Assembly (NCBI GenBank): GCA_947499635.1
Contig: CANMPD010000008.1
Span: 1 to 64,000 of the forward strand
Source of the DNA: an uncultured Paracoccaceae bacterium
GTDB lineage: Bacteria; Pseudomonadota; Alphaproteobacteria; Rhodobacterales; Rhodobacteraceae
Direction: 5' to 3'
Length of the DNA stretch: 64,000 nt
In this document: piece after piece, positions 35,947-44,922 of the stretch
Position numbering within the stretch: the stretch's first letter is position 1
Layout: every line of letters starts with the position of its first letter
Program-made: the position numbers and the translations under genes
The notes under the pieces: model-generated
Seen by the model: the letters and a program-made list of their open reading frames with translations, nothing else
Databases searched by the model: none
Told to the model about the DNA's origin: nothing

Positions 35947-37806
35947 ATGCGCCTGTCTTCACTTCTGATCCTCGCCACGACGTTTGCGATGGCAGCCAGT
36001 CTCAGCTTGGTGGCCGCAGGGTTTTCTGCCAACTGGCTTGAACAAAGCACCGAAATTGCTGTGCGCGACGCCTTGGATCAAAGCGATCATGATTGGGCCG
36101 AAGTCACCGCCAACGGGCTACAGGTCGAGCTGACGGGCACCGCCCCAGACGAAGCCAGCCGCTTCAGTGTGATTTCTCATATCGGCGGTGTGGTCGATGC
36201 TGCACGTGTCATCGACAAAATTCAGATCCTTCCTTCGCAAGGCATTGCCCCGCCCCAATTTTCTACAGAAATCCTGCGCAACGATACAGGGATCTCAATC
36301 ATTGGGTTGATTCCCAGCAGCAGCGACCACGGCGCAGTTATGGCGCAGCTTGAAGACATCACAAACGTGTCCTCCGTCGCAGATTTTCTGGAAACCGCAA
36401 CCTATACCCCGCCACGTCATTGGGATGCCGCCCTGTCCTTTGGGCTGGACGCCCTAGCCCTGCTGCCACGGTCCAAGATATCCGTCATGCCCGGTCAGGT
36501 GATCATCACCGCCATTGCCGACAGCCCAGCTGCCAAAGCCGACTATGAACGCAAACTGACACGCATGACGCCACGCAATGTGGTTGCAAAAATCGACATC
36601 GCGGCCCCTCGTCCAGTGATTTCGCCCTTTACCCTGCGCTATGTCCTGTCGGATCAGGGTGGAACCTTTGATGCGTGTTCTGTCGACTCGCAGCTCAATC
36701 AGGCTAAAATCCTCAAAGCAGCACAAGAGGCTGGCCTGAACTCAGAAGCCGATTGCACCATCGGCCTGGGTGTGCCGTCCAGCAATTGGACCCGCGCCGT
36801 GGTTGCAGGCATCGACGCCTTGTCAACATTGGGGCACGGCAGCCTGACCTTTTCGAACACCGACGTCACTCTTGTTGCCGCCGAAGGCACTGACCAAGCC
36901 CTGTTCGAACGCACCACCGGCGAATTGGACAGCATGCTGCCGCAAGCCTTTGCGCTCCATGCCGTGTTACCCAAACCCGAAACACAAGACAGCAAAACCA
37001 TTCCCGAATTCACCGCCACCCTTAGCCCTGAAGGTCAAGTGCAACTGCGCGGCCGTCTTACGGATGACACGCTCAAGCAAGCCGTGGAAAGCTATGCAAA
37101 GGCGCGCTTTGGCAGTGACAAGATCTACCTCGCCACCCGCAATGTTGACGAGCTGCCAAACGACTGGCCTCTGCGCGTGCTTGCCGGTCTTGAGGCGCTG
37201 GCCCAACTAGAACGCGGCGTAGTCACCGTTTTGCCTGACCAGATTAGCCTGCGTGGGGTTAGTCATAACAAAGAGGCCACCGCCCACATCAGCCGGTTTT
37301 TGTCCGACAAACTAGGTCGCGCGAAAGACTACATGCTAGAGCTCACCTACGAAGAGCCCCCCCGCCCCGCCGATGAATTGATCTCTCCCGCGATTTGCGA
37401 ACTTGAACTGGCCGGCATTCAACGCGACGAGAAAATCGCCTTTGAACCTGGCTCGGCCACCGTGGCTGAACACTCGGCACGGGTGCTGGATAAACTAAGC
37501 GAGACCCTCAAACACTGTGGCCCCGCCCCGCTTGAGGTCCAAGGTCACACCGACAGTCAAGGCCGCGAAAGCATGAACCAGAACCTCAGTCAGGCACGGG
37601 CCCAATCGGTTCTGAACGCCTTAACCGCGCGCCGAATTGACACCAGAACCTATGTTGCCAAAGGGTATGGCGAAAGCACACCCATCGCCGACAACGCAAC
37701 CGAAGAGGGCCGCGAAGCCAACCGCCGCATCGAATTCCGCTTGATCGCCTCAAAGGACACACCACAGGGCGCACAAGACACCAACCAAGAAAGCACAGAC
37801 CAATGA
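35947..37806 (+). CDS. large OmpA-family protein with BON-like repeats
   Basis: A 619-aa exported or membrane-anchored protein. One hydrophobic segment at ~5-25 acts as signal peptide or anchor. The next ~450 residues hold a series of weakly similar alpha/beta units of BON type (VTANGLQVELTGTAPDEASRFSV is the clearest, near 50-75, with related units near 180, 310 and 410). Residues ~490-610 are an OmpA_C peptidoglycan-binding domain with FEPGSATV, VQGHTDSQG, NLSQARAQSV and EANRRIEFRLI. It probably links the membrane to the cell wall. Its stop overlaps the start of a small coiled-coil membrane protein. Confidence 0.85.
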   Translation: MRLSSLLILATTFAMAASLSLVAAGFSANWLEQSTEIAVRDALDQSDHDWAEVTANGLQVELTGTAPDEASRFSVISHIGGVVDAARVIDKIQILPSQGIAPPQFSTEILRNDTGISIIGLIPSSSDHGAVMAQLEDITNVSSVADFLETATYTPPRHWDAALSFGLDALALLPRSKISVMPGQVIITAIADSPAAKADYERKLTRMTPRNVVAKIDIAAPRPVISPFTLRYVLSDQGGTFDACSVDSQLNQAKILKAAQEAGLNSEADCTIGLGVPSSNWTRAVVAGIDALSTLGHGSLTFSNTDVTLVAAEGTDQALFERTTGELDSMLPQAFALHAVLPKPETQDSKTIPEFTATLSPEGQVQLRGRLTDDTLKQAVESYAKARFGSDKIYLATRNVDELPNDWPLRVLAGLEALAQLERGVVTVLPDQISLRGVSHNKEATAHISRFLSDKLGRAKDYMLELTYEEPPRPADELISPAICELELAGIQRDEKIAFEPGSATVAEHSARVLDKLSETLKHCGPAPLEVQGHTDSQGRESMNQNLSQARAQSVLNALTARRIDTRTYVAKGYGESTPIADNATEEGREANRRIEFRLIASKDTPQGAQDTNQESTDQ

Positions 37807-38117
37807 ACAGAACCGAGTTCATCATCGTTACAGCCATCATCCTGTTCGTGGCTTTCTGCATGGGCTGGTTCGCCAATTGGCTGGTTCACCGCTTTACCCG
37901 CGTCCGCCAAAGCGACGTCGCGGATCTGGACCGGATGAGCCAGGAACTCCACGAAGCCGAAGAAACCCGCGATCAGGCCATCACCTATCTGCAACAGCGC
38001 GAAGCCGAGCTGACCAACCAGCTCACCCAAACCGAAGCGGAGCTGCGCGCGGCCATGGAAGGCCTGCGAGATGCCCGCCAAGAGGCCGAATTCTTGCGCA
38101 ATCACATAGAACAGTAA
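37803..38117 (+). CDS. small TM-plus-coiled-coil protein
   Basis: A 104-aa protein with one N-terminal TM helix (about 6-26, rich in aromatic residues) followed by ~70 residues of nearly continuous heptad-like helix (QELHEAEETRDQAITYL, EAELTNQLTQTEAEL). The ATGA overlap with the OmpA/BON gene indicates coupled translation, so it may be a partner of that protein at the inner membrane. No family recognised. Confidence 0.7.
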   Translation: MNRTEFIIVTAIILFVAFCMGWFANWLVHRFTRVRQSDVADLDRMSQELHEAEETRDQAITYLQQREAELTNQLTQTEAELRAAMEGLRDARQEAEFLRNHIEQ

Positions 38118-38148
38118 ACATACATCGGCCCAGACAGATATCAGATAT

Positions 38149-38928
38149 TTAACGCGCCTGTTTCATTTGCATATCATAGACGATCGTCATCACCATGCGC
38201 AGCGGCAGCAATGGGGTAACCCATTTCAACAAGAATCGCATTTTACGATCGTTAATCACACGCAACTTCCCCTTTAGCATCGCATCATAGCCAAACGTAG
38301 CAACGCTTTCAGCACTCGCAGAGCCCTCTTGCATCAGGGCCAACTTATCCATCGCGGCCACTTGCGCAAACTCTGTTGCCACTGGACCGGGTTCCAACGC
38401 GGTGACCGTGACGCCATGGGGGCGCCATTCAAAATCAAGCGCCGCAGACAGGCTGCTCACAAATGCTTTTGAGGCAAAATACGTCGCCTGTAATGGGCCC
38501 GGCTGATAGGCACCAGTTGAGCTGACATTCAACACCCGCCCCTTGCCGCGCGCGATCATGTCTTTGCCGACCAAATGGCACAACTCAACCACAGCACGGA
38601 TATTCAGATCAATCATCGCCATATCATCTTGGACCGCACGGGTTAAAAACGCCCCATGCCCGCCAAAGCCAGCGTTGTTGATCAAAATGTCAATCTGAAC
38701 GTCCTTTATCGCAGCATACAAAGTCTGCGCTGCATTTGGTTGGGCGAGATCCAGCGCCACCACCGTGACTGAAATACCGTGCTGCGTCTCAAGCTCTTGT
38801 TTCAGCGCCTCAAGCGCCTCACTCCGCCGCGCAGTGATAACCAAATCCCCGCCTTTACTGGCATGAACCTGCGCCAAGGCACGTCCAATCCCCGACGATG
38901 CACCAGTAATAAGAGCCGTATTCGACAT
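38149..38928 (-). CDS. SDR family NAD(P)-dependent oxidoreductase
   Basis: A 259-aa classical short-chain dehydrogenase. The cofactor loop TGASSGIG is at residues 8-15, NNAGFGG lies mid-protein, and the catalytic Ser with YFASK (Tyr-x-x-x-Lys) follows NVSSTGAYQPG. A hydrophobic C-terminal end (LPLRMVMTIVYDMQ) resembles the DltE/YqjQ-like membrane-associated SDRs. The start at 38928 has GAGGT upstream. A TetR gene is divergent, with palindromes between the two, so this gene is the probable target of that regulator. The substrate is unknown. Confidence 0.88.
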   Translation of the reverse strand: MSNTALITGASSGIGRALAQVHASKGGDLVITARRSEALEALKQELETQHGISVTVVALDLAQPNAAQTLYAAIKDVQIDILINNAGFGGHGAFLTRAVQDDMAMIDLNIRAVVELCHLVGKDMIARGKGRVLNVSSTGAYQPGPLQATYFASKAFVSSLSAALDFEWRPHGVTVTALEPGPVATEFAQVAAMDKLALMQEGSASAESVATFGYDAMLKGKLRVINDRKMRFLLKWVTPLLPLRMVMTIVYDMQMKQAR

Positions 38929-38941
38929 GAAAAACCTCATT

Positions 38942-38959
38942 TGTCAACAAGCGTTGACA
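38942..38959. promoter_or_regulatory. perfect palindrome, candidate TetR operator 1
   Basis: TGTCAACAAGCGTTGACA is a perfect inverted repeat with 7-bp arms and a 4-nt centre. It lies 14 bp upstream of the SDR start codon and in the 101-bp region divergent to the TetR gene. This is the expected form and place of an autoregulatory TetR operator. Confidence 0.65.
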
Positions 38960-38985
38960 CTCAGGTAAGGGCGACACACCTGAAA

Positions 38986-39001
38986 GTCAACAGTTGTAGA
39001 C
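38986..39001. promoter_or_regulatory. imperfect palindrome, candidate TetR operator 2
   Basis: GTCAACAGTTGTAGAC has arms GTCAACA and TGTAGAC, matching with one mismatch, and shares the GTCAAC core of the perfect palindrome at 38942. It is 44 bp further, close to the TetR start, and could be a weaker second site. Confidence 0.45.
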
Positions 39002-39029
39002 TTTTATAACCTCTTTATATGCTTGTGGA

Positions 39030-39596
39030 ATGGTTAAATCACAGATCACACGCCAAAAGCTATTGGATGCAGCAACGCAGGCCTTTTGGGATGCGGGGTA
39101 TTCAAACACCTCTCTGCGCCAGATTGCACAGGCGGCAGAGGTCGACGTGGCACTGGTCTCGCGTTACTTTGGCAGCAAGCTTGGGCTGTTCACCGCAGCG
39201 CTTGAAGCAGGGTTTGCATGGCCCGAACTTCACGATCCAGACATCGACCCTGTGGCGGCGATCATTGCGAAATTTACCGACCCAGCCACTGAGGATCACA
39301 AATTCTCGACCACCCGTATGATCATCATAAATGCCAACGACCCCCAAGTCGGTGATCTGGTCCGCACCACCTTGCACAACGCCATTATCGCACCGCTGGA
39401 ACGTCGTATGACCGGCCCGCATGCTGCCACGCGGCTGGCGCTGTTTTTCGCAGCCATCACCGGCGCCTCGATCGTGCGGCACTCTTTACAGCTGCCCGCC
39501 ATGGTCGACACCCCAGTTGACACCTACAAAGCGCAGCTGAATTATCTGATAAAAACTGCGCTGGCCTACGGACAAGACGATACACCCACGTTCTAA
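39030..39596 (+). CDS. TetR family transcriptional regulator
   Basis: A 188-aa one-component repressor. The N-terminal helix-turn-helix is clear: TRQKLLDAATQAFWDAGYSN, then TSLRQIAQAAEVDVALVSRYFGSK and LFTAALEAG. The ligand-binding domain (~65-188) resembles the TetR_C_7/AcrR-like type with many helices. It is divergent from an SDR gene, with two related palindromes between them, and is followed by another SDR on the same strand. The inducer is unknown. Confidence 0.92.
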   Translation: MVKSQITRQKLLDAATQAFWDAGYSNTSLRQIAQAAEVDVALVSRYFGSKLGLFTAALEAGFAWPELHDPDIDPVAAIIAKFTDPATEDHKFSTTRMIIINANDPQVGDLVRTTLHNAIIAPLERRMTGPHAATRLALFFAAITGASIVRHSLQLPAMVDTPVDTYKAQLNYLIKTALAYGQDDTPTF

Positions 39597-39651
39597 ACTT
39601 GTTTTTCCACGTCACACTGCTATCTTGCGTCAAAGCCTCTCTTAGGATCAC

Positions 39652-40383
39652 ATGACCATGGCGAAATGTCTTTTATTGACGGGCGCAAGCCGTGGCATTG
39701 GCCACGCAACCGTACGAAAATTCTCAGAAGAAGGCTGGCGTGTCATCACCTGCTCGCGCAATGCTTTTGACAAAAACTGCCCCTGGCCCGGTGGCGAAGA
39801 AAACCACATCCAGATTGATCTGTCAGACCCCGCAGACACCATCAACGCTGTCGAAATCATCCGTGATCGCTTGGATGGTCGCTTGGACGGGTTGGTCAAC
39901 AACGCGGGGATCTCGCCCAAAGGAGCAGACGGTGCGCGTTTGAACGCAATCGACACCGATCTCATGGTCTGGGGCAGCGTATTTCACGTGAACTTCTTTG
40001 CCCCTATCGCCCTTGCGCGGGGCCTAAAGGACGAACTTGTTGCCGCCCAAGGGGCCGTGGTGAATGTGACATCCATTGCAGGCTCGCGGGTGCATCCCTT
40101 TGCCGGCGCGGCCTATGCAACCTCCAAAGCGGCCCTGACAGCATTGACCCGTGAAATGGCGCATGACTTCGGACCACTGGGCGTACGTGTCAATGCCATT
40201 GCCCCGGGCGAGATTGAAACCGCGATCCTGTCACCGGGTACGGATAAAATTGTCGAGCAACTGCCCCTGCGCCGCATTGGCCAAACCACCGAAGTCGCAG
40301 ATGTCATCTATTTCCTATGCTCGCAGCAATCCAGCTATGTGAATGGGACAGAAATCGAAATCAACGGCGGCCAGCACGTCTAA
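39652..40383 (+). CDS. SDR family oxidoreductase
   Basis: A 243-aa classical SDR. TGASRGIGHA lies near residue 10, a NNAG motif near 85, catalytic Ser and Tyr/Lys in VTSIAGS and YATSK, and the C-terminal INGGQHV closing typical of FabG-like enzymes (VNAIAPGEIETAI, SYVNGTEIEINGG). It is 55 bp downstream of the TetR gene. Its stop overlaps by 4 nt that of the convergent moaE. The substrate cannot be assigned. Confidence 0.9.
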   Translation: MTMAKCLLLTGASRGIGHATVRKFSEEGWRVITCSRNAFDKNCPWPGGEENHIQIDLSDPADTINAVEIIRDRLDGRLDGLVNNAGISPKGADGARLNAIDTDLMVWGSVFHVNFFAPIALARGLKDELVAAQGAVVNVTSIAGSRVHPFAGAAYATSKAALTALTREMAHDFGPLGVRVNAIAPGEIETAILSPGTDKIVEQLPLRRIGQTTEVADVIYFLCSQQSSYVNGTEIEINGGQHV

Positions 40384-40835
40384 TCCTGCGACCAACGGTT
40401 CAATGCGTCTTCATCCGCATCCTTTGCGGCAACCCAAGACGTATTTCCGCTGGCCAGAATTTCTTTCTTCCAAAATGGTGCGCGGGATTTCAGGTAATCC
40501 ATCAAAAACTCCGCCGCCTCAAAGGCCGCAACACGATGGCGGGCCGCGGTGGCAACCATCATAATTTGCGCGCCAATCTCCAATCGCCCATGACGGTGGA
40601 TCACCAGCGCATCTGACAAATCCCATCGGGTCATCGCTTGGGTCGCGATCTCCTCAAGCGCTTTTTGTGTCATGCCGGGATAATGTTCGATCTCCATCGC
40701 CGCCAATCCGCCAGCATCTGCATCACGCACAACACCGGTAAAGGTCACAATCGCCCCTGCACCACCGGCCCCTTGGGAAAAACGATCTGCCTCTGCAGCA
40801 AAGTCAAATGCTTGTTCTTGAACAATAACCCGCAT
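40380..40835 (-). CDS. moaE: molybdopterin synthase catalytic subunit
   Basis: A 151-aa MoaE protein that, with MoaD, turns precursor Z (cPMP) into molybdopterin. Landmarks are GAIVTFTGVVRD near residue 30, EHYPGMT, DALVIHRHGRLEIGA, ATAARHRVAAFEAAEFLMD, and the catalytic KSRAPFWKKE lysines. It follows moaD by 3 nt. Confidence 0.95.
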   Translation of the reverse strand: MRVIVQEQAFDFAAEADRFSQGAGGAGAIVTFTGVVRDADAGGLAAMEIEHYPGMTQKALEEIATQAMTRWDLSDALVIHRHGRLEIGAQIMMVATAARHRVAAFEAAEFLMDYLKSRAPFWKKEILASGNTSWVAAKDADEDALNRWSQD

Positions 40836-40838
40836 GGA

Positions 40839-41084
40839 TTATCCCCCCGTCATAGGTGGGAAAAATGCCACTTCACGGACACCCTCTAGCGGTGCGTCAA
40901 ATTCGGACAGCTCCTGATCCAAAGCCACCCGCAGCGCGCTGATGTCGGCAAAAGCCGCCTCATAACGTGGTTCACGGGCTTTCAGTTCAGTGACCAGATC
41001 CATCACGGTCACAGCTTGGGTCTCGACACGTTCTTTGGGCAGGCCAATGCGTTCGCGCACCCACGCGAAATAGACAATATCCAT
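40839..41084 (-). CDS. moaD: molybdopterin synthase sulfur-carrier subunit
   Basis: An 81-aa ubiquitin-fold protein that ends in Gly-Gly (PPMTGG), the site that is thiocarboxylated. The start ATG at 41084 overlaps the pgsA stop (TGATG arrangement); a longer in-frame extension would run inside pgsA and is discarded. With moaE it forms the two-subunit synthase. Confidence 0.94.
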   Translation of the reverse strand: MDIVYFAWVRERIGLPKERVETQAVTVMDLVTELKAREPRYEAAFADISALRVALDQELSEFDAPLEGVREVAFFPPMTGG

Positions 41085-41755
41085 CAACTGCTCTCCTTCA
41101 GATAGGGCAAAGCTTTGCGCAGGTAATCCCCACCGGTGATCAACGTCAGCACGGCTGCAATCCACAACAACGCCAAGCCACCATAGCTGGCCCAAACCAT
41201 GCCATCAAAATAAAACCGCACGCCGTTCACGTCTTCGACCTCGCCGCGCAGAATTTCGTCAATCAGTCCGGGGTCCATGCCAAATGCGTTCATTCCCAGA
41301 TGGTGCTCGAAAATTCCGGCCAAAAACAACACCGAGATTGCCACCATCTGCGCGGTGGTTTTCCATTTGGCCAGTTTGGTCACCTTAAGCGTGCCTGCCG
41401 TGTCCCCCAGATATTCGCGCAAACCCGACACGAACACCTCGCGGAACAGGATTAACCCTGCCGGAAACACCAGCCATCCCGTCAACCCAGTCGCGGCAAA
41501 GCCCATCAGGACACAAATTGCAATCACCACCATCGCCTTGTCGGCAATCGGGTCCAGCATCGTACCAATCTTGGTCTGTTGTTTCCACTTGCGCGCAAGG
41601 TGGCCGTCAAACCAATCGGTAATACAAGCGCTGGCAAACAGCATCAGTGCCAACCAATCCGCAAAGGGGCGCGGCAGCACAATGAACACAAGCGCAAGGC
41701 CGGGGGCGGCCAACAAACGCAACAGCGTGAGGATATTAGGAAGGTTCCAAGTCAT
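41084..41755 (-). CDS. pgsA: CDP-diacylglycerol-glycerol-3-phosphate phosphatidyltransferase
   Basis: A 223-aa inner-membrane enzyme of phosphatidylglycerol synthesis. The CDP-alcohol phosphotransferase motif DG(x2)AR(x8)G(x3)D(x3)D is present as DGHLARKWKQQTKIG followed by TMLDPIADK. About five hydrophobic helices follow. Its N-terminus, NLPNILTLLRLLAAP, is typical. The pgsA-moaD-moaE order is a familiar alphaproteobacterial cluster. Confidence 0.94.
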   Translation of the reverse strand: MTWNLPNILTLLRLLAAPGLALVFIVLPRPFADWLALMLFASACITDWFDGHLARKWKQQTKIGTMLDPIADKAMVVIAICVLMGFAATGLTGWLVFPAGLILFREVFVSGLREYLGDTAGTLKVTKLAKWKTTAQMVAISVLFLAGIFEHHLGMNAFGMDPGLIDEILRGEVEDVNGVRFYFDGMVWASYGGLALLWIAAVLTLITGGDYLRKALPYLKESS

Positions 41756-41824
41756 GTCCTTGTGTCTACTCTGTTGTGACTGGGGCGAAAAGGGTTAACC
41801 ACCTTGGTACAGCTTTCGTCGTCA

Positions 41825-41837
41825 CTTTTGTCAAAAG
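41825..41837. promoter_or_regulatory. short palindrome upstream of the iron-binding protein gene
   Basis: CTTTTGTCAAAAG is a perfect inverted repeat with 6-bp arms and a single central base, located between pgsA and the divergent ferric-iron binding protein gene. It is not a recognisable Fur, Irr or RirA site, but its symmetry and place suit an operator. Confidence 0.35.
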
Positions 41838-41947
41838 ATCTTGCATGTCTGCACACAAGTATTATCTGAGTATTTAACTTGGGCATTACCCTGAGCAGGA
41901 CTCTCCCACAGGGCGGCACTTCTAGCCCCTGAAACGTACGAGGACAG

Positions 41948-42967
41948 ATGATGACACGCAGCACAGCTTTGGCCGGGCTTTTGGCCCTCAGCACCGCAAC
42001 TTCGGCTTGGGCCGCAGGACAGGAGCTGAACATTTACTCCGCCCGCCACTATGACACCGATGAACAGCTTTACGCCGATTTCGAAGAGGCCACAGGCATC
42101 ACGATCAACCGCATCGAAGGCAACGCCAACTCGCTGTTGACGCGGATGCAATCCGAAGGTGAGAACTCTCCTGCGGATGTATTGATCACTGTTGATACCT
42201 CTCGATTGACCCGCGCCAAAAAGGCCGGTGTGCTGCAATCCATCGACAGCGACATCCTCGAAGAGCGCATCCCCGCCAACCTGCAAGACGCCGACAACCA
42301 ATGGTTTGGCTTCTCTGCCCGCTCGCGGATTATTTTCTACGACAAAACCGACAGCATCGACCTGCCAGAAACCTATATGGATCTCGCGGATCCGAAATAC
42401 AAAGGTCTGGTCTGCATCCGGTCATCGAAAAACACGTATAACCAAACGCTTCTGGCATCGATTGTAACCCACCACGGCGAAGACGCCGCACGAGACTGGG
42501 CTGCAGGGATCGTGGACAACATGGCCCGAAAACCCAAAGGTGGCGACATCGACCAGCTGCGCGGTCTTGTGTCCGGTGAATGCGAACTCTCCGTCTCCAA
42601 CACCTATTACTTTGCCCGCGCCATGCGTAAAAACGTCAAAGGTGTTTCTGAACACATCGACGATATCGGTTGGATTTTTCCGTCCCAAGAGACCACAGGC
42701 GCGCATATGAACCTGTCCGGCGCAGGCGTTGCCGCCCATGCGCCCAACAAAGAAAACGCAATCAAGTTCCTAGAATACCTCTCCAGCTCCTCTGCACAGG
42801 TATATTTCTCGCAGGGCAATGACGAATTCCCAACAGTCCCCGGTGTTCCACTGGCTGATACGGTTTCGACACTTGGATCCTTCAAGGCGGATGACGTGTT
42901 GCTGTCAGATGTGGCCGAAAATCTTCCCACCGCGCTGAAGATCTTTAACGAGGTCGGTTGGCAGTAA
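41948..42967 (+). CDS. ferric-iron ABC transporter substrate-binding protein
   Basis: A 339-aa periplasmic protein of the FutA/FbpA type. A signal peptide covers residues ~1-23 (LLALSTATSAWAAG). The mature part starts QELNIYSARHYDTDEQLYADF and contains the family tyrosines in SNTYYFARAM (the YY pair that ligates Fe3+), plus VLITVDTSRL and LSGAGVAAHAPNKENAIKFLEYL. Two consecutive ATGs follow GAGGA; either could start. A permease of matching type lies convergent, 63 bp away, but no ATPase is near. Confidence 0.92.
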   Translation: MMTRSTALAGLLALSTATSAWAAGQELNIYSARHYDTDEQLYADFEEATGITINRIEGNANSLLTRMQSEGENSPADVLITVDTSRLTRAKKAGVLQSIDSDILEERIPANLQDADNQWFGFSARSRIIFYDKTDSIDLPETYMDLADPKYKGLVCIRSSKNTYNQTLLASIVTHHGEDAARDWAAGIVDNMARKPKGGDIDQLRGLVSGECELSVSNTYYFARAMRKNVKGVSEHIDDIGWIFPSQETTGAHMNLSGAGVAAHAPNKENAIKFLEYLSSSSAQVYFSQGNDEFPTVPGVPLADTVSTLGSFKADDVLLSDVAENLPTALKIFNEVGWQ

Positions 42968-42990
42968 GCGCAACAACGGCAAAACGTAAC

Positions 42991-43021
42991 AAACGCGCCC
43001 TCATTCATGGGCGCGTTTTTT
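42991..43021. terminator. bidirectional terminator
   Basis: AAACGCGCCC (42991-43000) pairs with GGGCGCGTTT (43009-43018) around an 8-nt loop, followed by T-rich sequence to 43021 and flanked by A on the other side. It separates the iron-binding protein gene from the convergent permease gene. Confidence 0.88.
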
Positions 43022-43030
43022 GTACCCTGA

Positions 43031-44743
43031 TTATTTACGCTTGCCGACCTGACGACAGATCAACAACACTGGCAACAATCCGACTGCCATTATCACCAAC
43101 GATGGCACAGCAGCGCCCTCAAGACGTTCATCCGCCGCCAGCCGGTGCGCCTGCACCGCCAGCGTGTCAAAGTTGAACGGTCGCATAATCAACGTCGCAG
43201 GCAGCTCTTTCATCACATCGACAAAGACAATCAACAATCCCGTCAGCAAGCTGGGCGTCAGGATTGGCAAATGCACACGACGTAACAGACCTAACGGGCT
43301 TTGCCCCAAAGACCGCGCCGCCGCGTCGATATTGGCATGCACCGTGGATTGCCCGCCCTCGTATGCCCCCAGCGCCGCCGCCATAAACCGCACAACATAG
43401 GCCATCACCAACAGCCAGATCGATCCGGTAATCAACAGCCCCGTCCGAATGCCAAAGGTCTCGCGCATAAAGGCATCCAGCGCGTTATCAAATCCGGCAA
43501 ACGGCACAATCAACCCAACGGCAATCACCCCACCGGGCACCGCATAGCCCAGCCGTGCGAAATATGTCGCCAAAACCGCAGATCGCCCCGGACGCAGACG
43601 TTGGTAAAATCCCAAACAGACTGCTGCCGTCAGCGTAATAACCGCCGCAAGGGATGCCAACGTCAGTGAATTGCGTAAAAACCCAATATAACGACGGCTG
43701 AGCAGGTTTTGTTCACTGTCCAAGCTCATCACTGACAAGGCCACCAACGGGATCACAAACCCAATCAACACCGGCACCGTACATAACCCAATCGCCGCGG
43801 CCGATTGCAGCCGATTAAGGCGCGTCGGTGGCATCGTCATTTGCTGTTTGCCCGCATGATGATACCGCGCACGTCCCCGGCTCATCCGCTCGCTCACCGC
43901 TAACATCAGGGCAAAGCCTAACAAACACAGCGCCAATTGCGCCGCGCCCGTGCGATCCCCCAGCGCAAACCAGCTGTCATAGATGCCGGTCGAAAACGTC
44001 AGCACGCCGAAATAAGACACCGTCCCATAATCCGCGATGGTCTCCATCACCGCCAATAACACGCCTGCCGCAATGGCAGGGCGCGCCATCGGCAGGCTCA
44101 CCCGCCAAAAGGCCTGCAAACTGGTGTTCCCCAGCGCGCGCGCCGCCAGAAAAGCCGCACCGCTTTGTTGTAAAAACGCAGCCCGCGCCATCAGATACAC
44201 ATAGGGGTACAACACAAAGGCCAACATCATCGCAGCCCCCCCTAATGAGCGCACCTCGGGAAACCAGTAATCGCGTGGCCCCCAGCCCGTCACATTGCGC
44301 AGCGTGGTTTGCACGATACCGGGATGATCCAACAGGTAGGTATAAGCATAGGCCAAAACATAGGCCGGAAAGGCCAGCGGCAAAACCAAGAGCACTTCAA
44401 ACACCCGCCGCCCGGTGAAGTCCGTCATCGTCACCAGCCACGCTGCGCCCACGCCAATCACAAAACTGCCCATGGCAACCAACACAACCAGATAGGCCGT
44501 CGCAAGCGTGTATTTGGCCAACACGGTTTGTGCCAAATGCGCCAATGTCTCGGTCCCGCCCGTCAGCGCCGCCAGCGCCACCGCAAGCATCGGCAACAAA
44601 CAAGCCCCAGCTACGAGCCACCCCACCACTGCAAAACCACGTCCAGGCCGCCTAGCCCGCCCTGCGGGTGCCCCAATTCCTAACAATTGTAGTAATTTCG
44701 GGCGGCTCTGCCTTATTTCCGTCGAGGGCTGTACTTGCGTCAT
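43031..44743 (-). CDS. ferric-iron ABC transporter permease (FbpB/SfuB-like)
   Basis: A 570-aa inner-membrane protein with about twelve TM helices in two homologous halves. Each half has a binding-protein-dependent transport loop: AARALGNTSLQAFWRVSLPMARPAI in the first (the EAA loop) and AARSLGQSPLGLLRRVHLPILTPS in the second. This fused arrangement is that of the FbpB/SfuB/CysTW-like iron permeases. I prefer ATG 44743 over a GTG three codons upstream because of spacing to GAG. It converges on the iron-binding protein gene; the ATPase must be encoded elsewhere. Confidence 0.9.
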   Translation of the reverse strand: MTQVQPSTEIRQSRPKLLQLLGIGAPAGRARRPGRGFAVVGWLVAGACLLPMLAVALAALTGGTETLAHLAQTVLAKYTLATAYLVVLVAMGSFVIGVGAAWLVTMTDFTGRRVFEVLLVLPLAFPAYVLAYAYTYLLDHPGIVQTTLRNVTGWGPRDYWFPEVRSLGGAAMMLAFVLYPYVYLMARAAFLQQSGAAFLAARALGNTSLQAFWRVSLPMARPAIAAGVLLAVMETIADYGTVSYFGVLTFSTGIYDSWFALGDRTGAAQLALCLLGFALMLAVSERMSRGRARYHHAGKQQMTMPPTRLNRLQSAAAIGLCTVPVLIGFVIPLVALSVMSLDSEQNLLSRRYIGFLRNSLTLASLAAVITLTAAVCLGFYQRLRPGRSAVLATYFARLGYAVPGGVIAVGLIVPFAGFDNALDAFMRETFGIRTGLLITGSIWLLVMAYVVRFMAAALGAYEGGQSTVHANIDAAARSLGQSPLGLLRRVHLPILTPSLLTGLLIVFVDVMKELPATLIMRPFNFDTLAVQAHRLAADERLEGAAVPSLVIMAVGLLPVLLICRQVGKRK

Positions 44744-44922
44744 ATTTTTCACTCAGATCGCTCAACCGCATGTTTCCAGTATTTTAGCGCAGTTTTCCAG
44801 CGCAAACACACCTGCTTTGGGTGATTAATCATTTGGTAACCTTCGCGCCGACTACCCGAAAATTGCCACATTTCGCCCCATTCCATTTGCGATTTTACTC
44901 CTGGGTATAAGGAGTGGGACTT

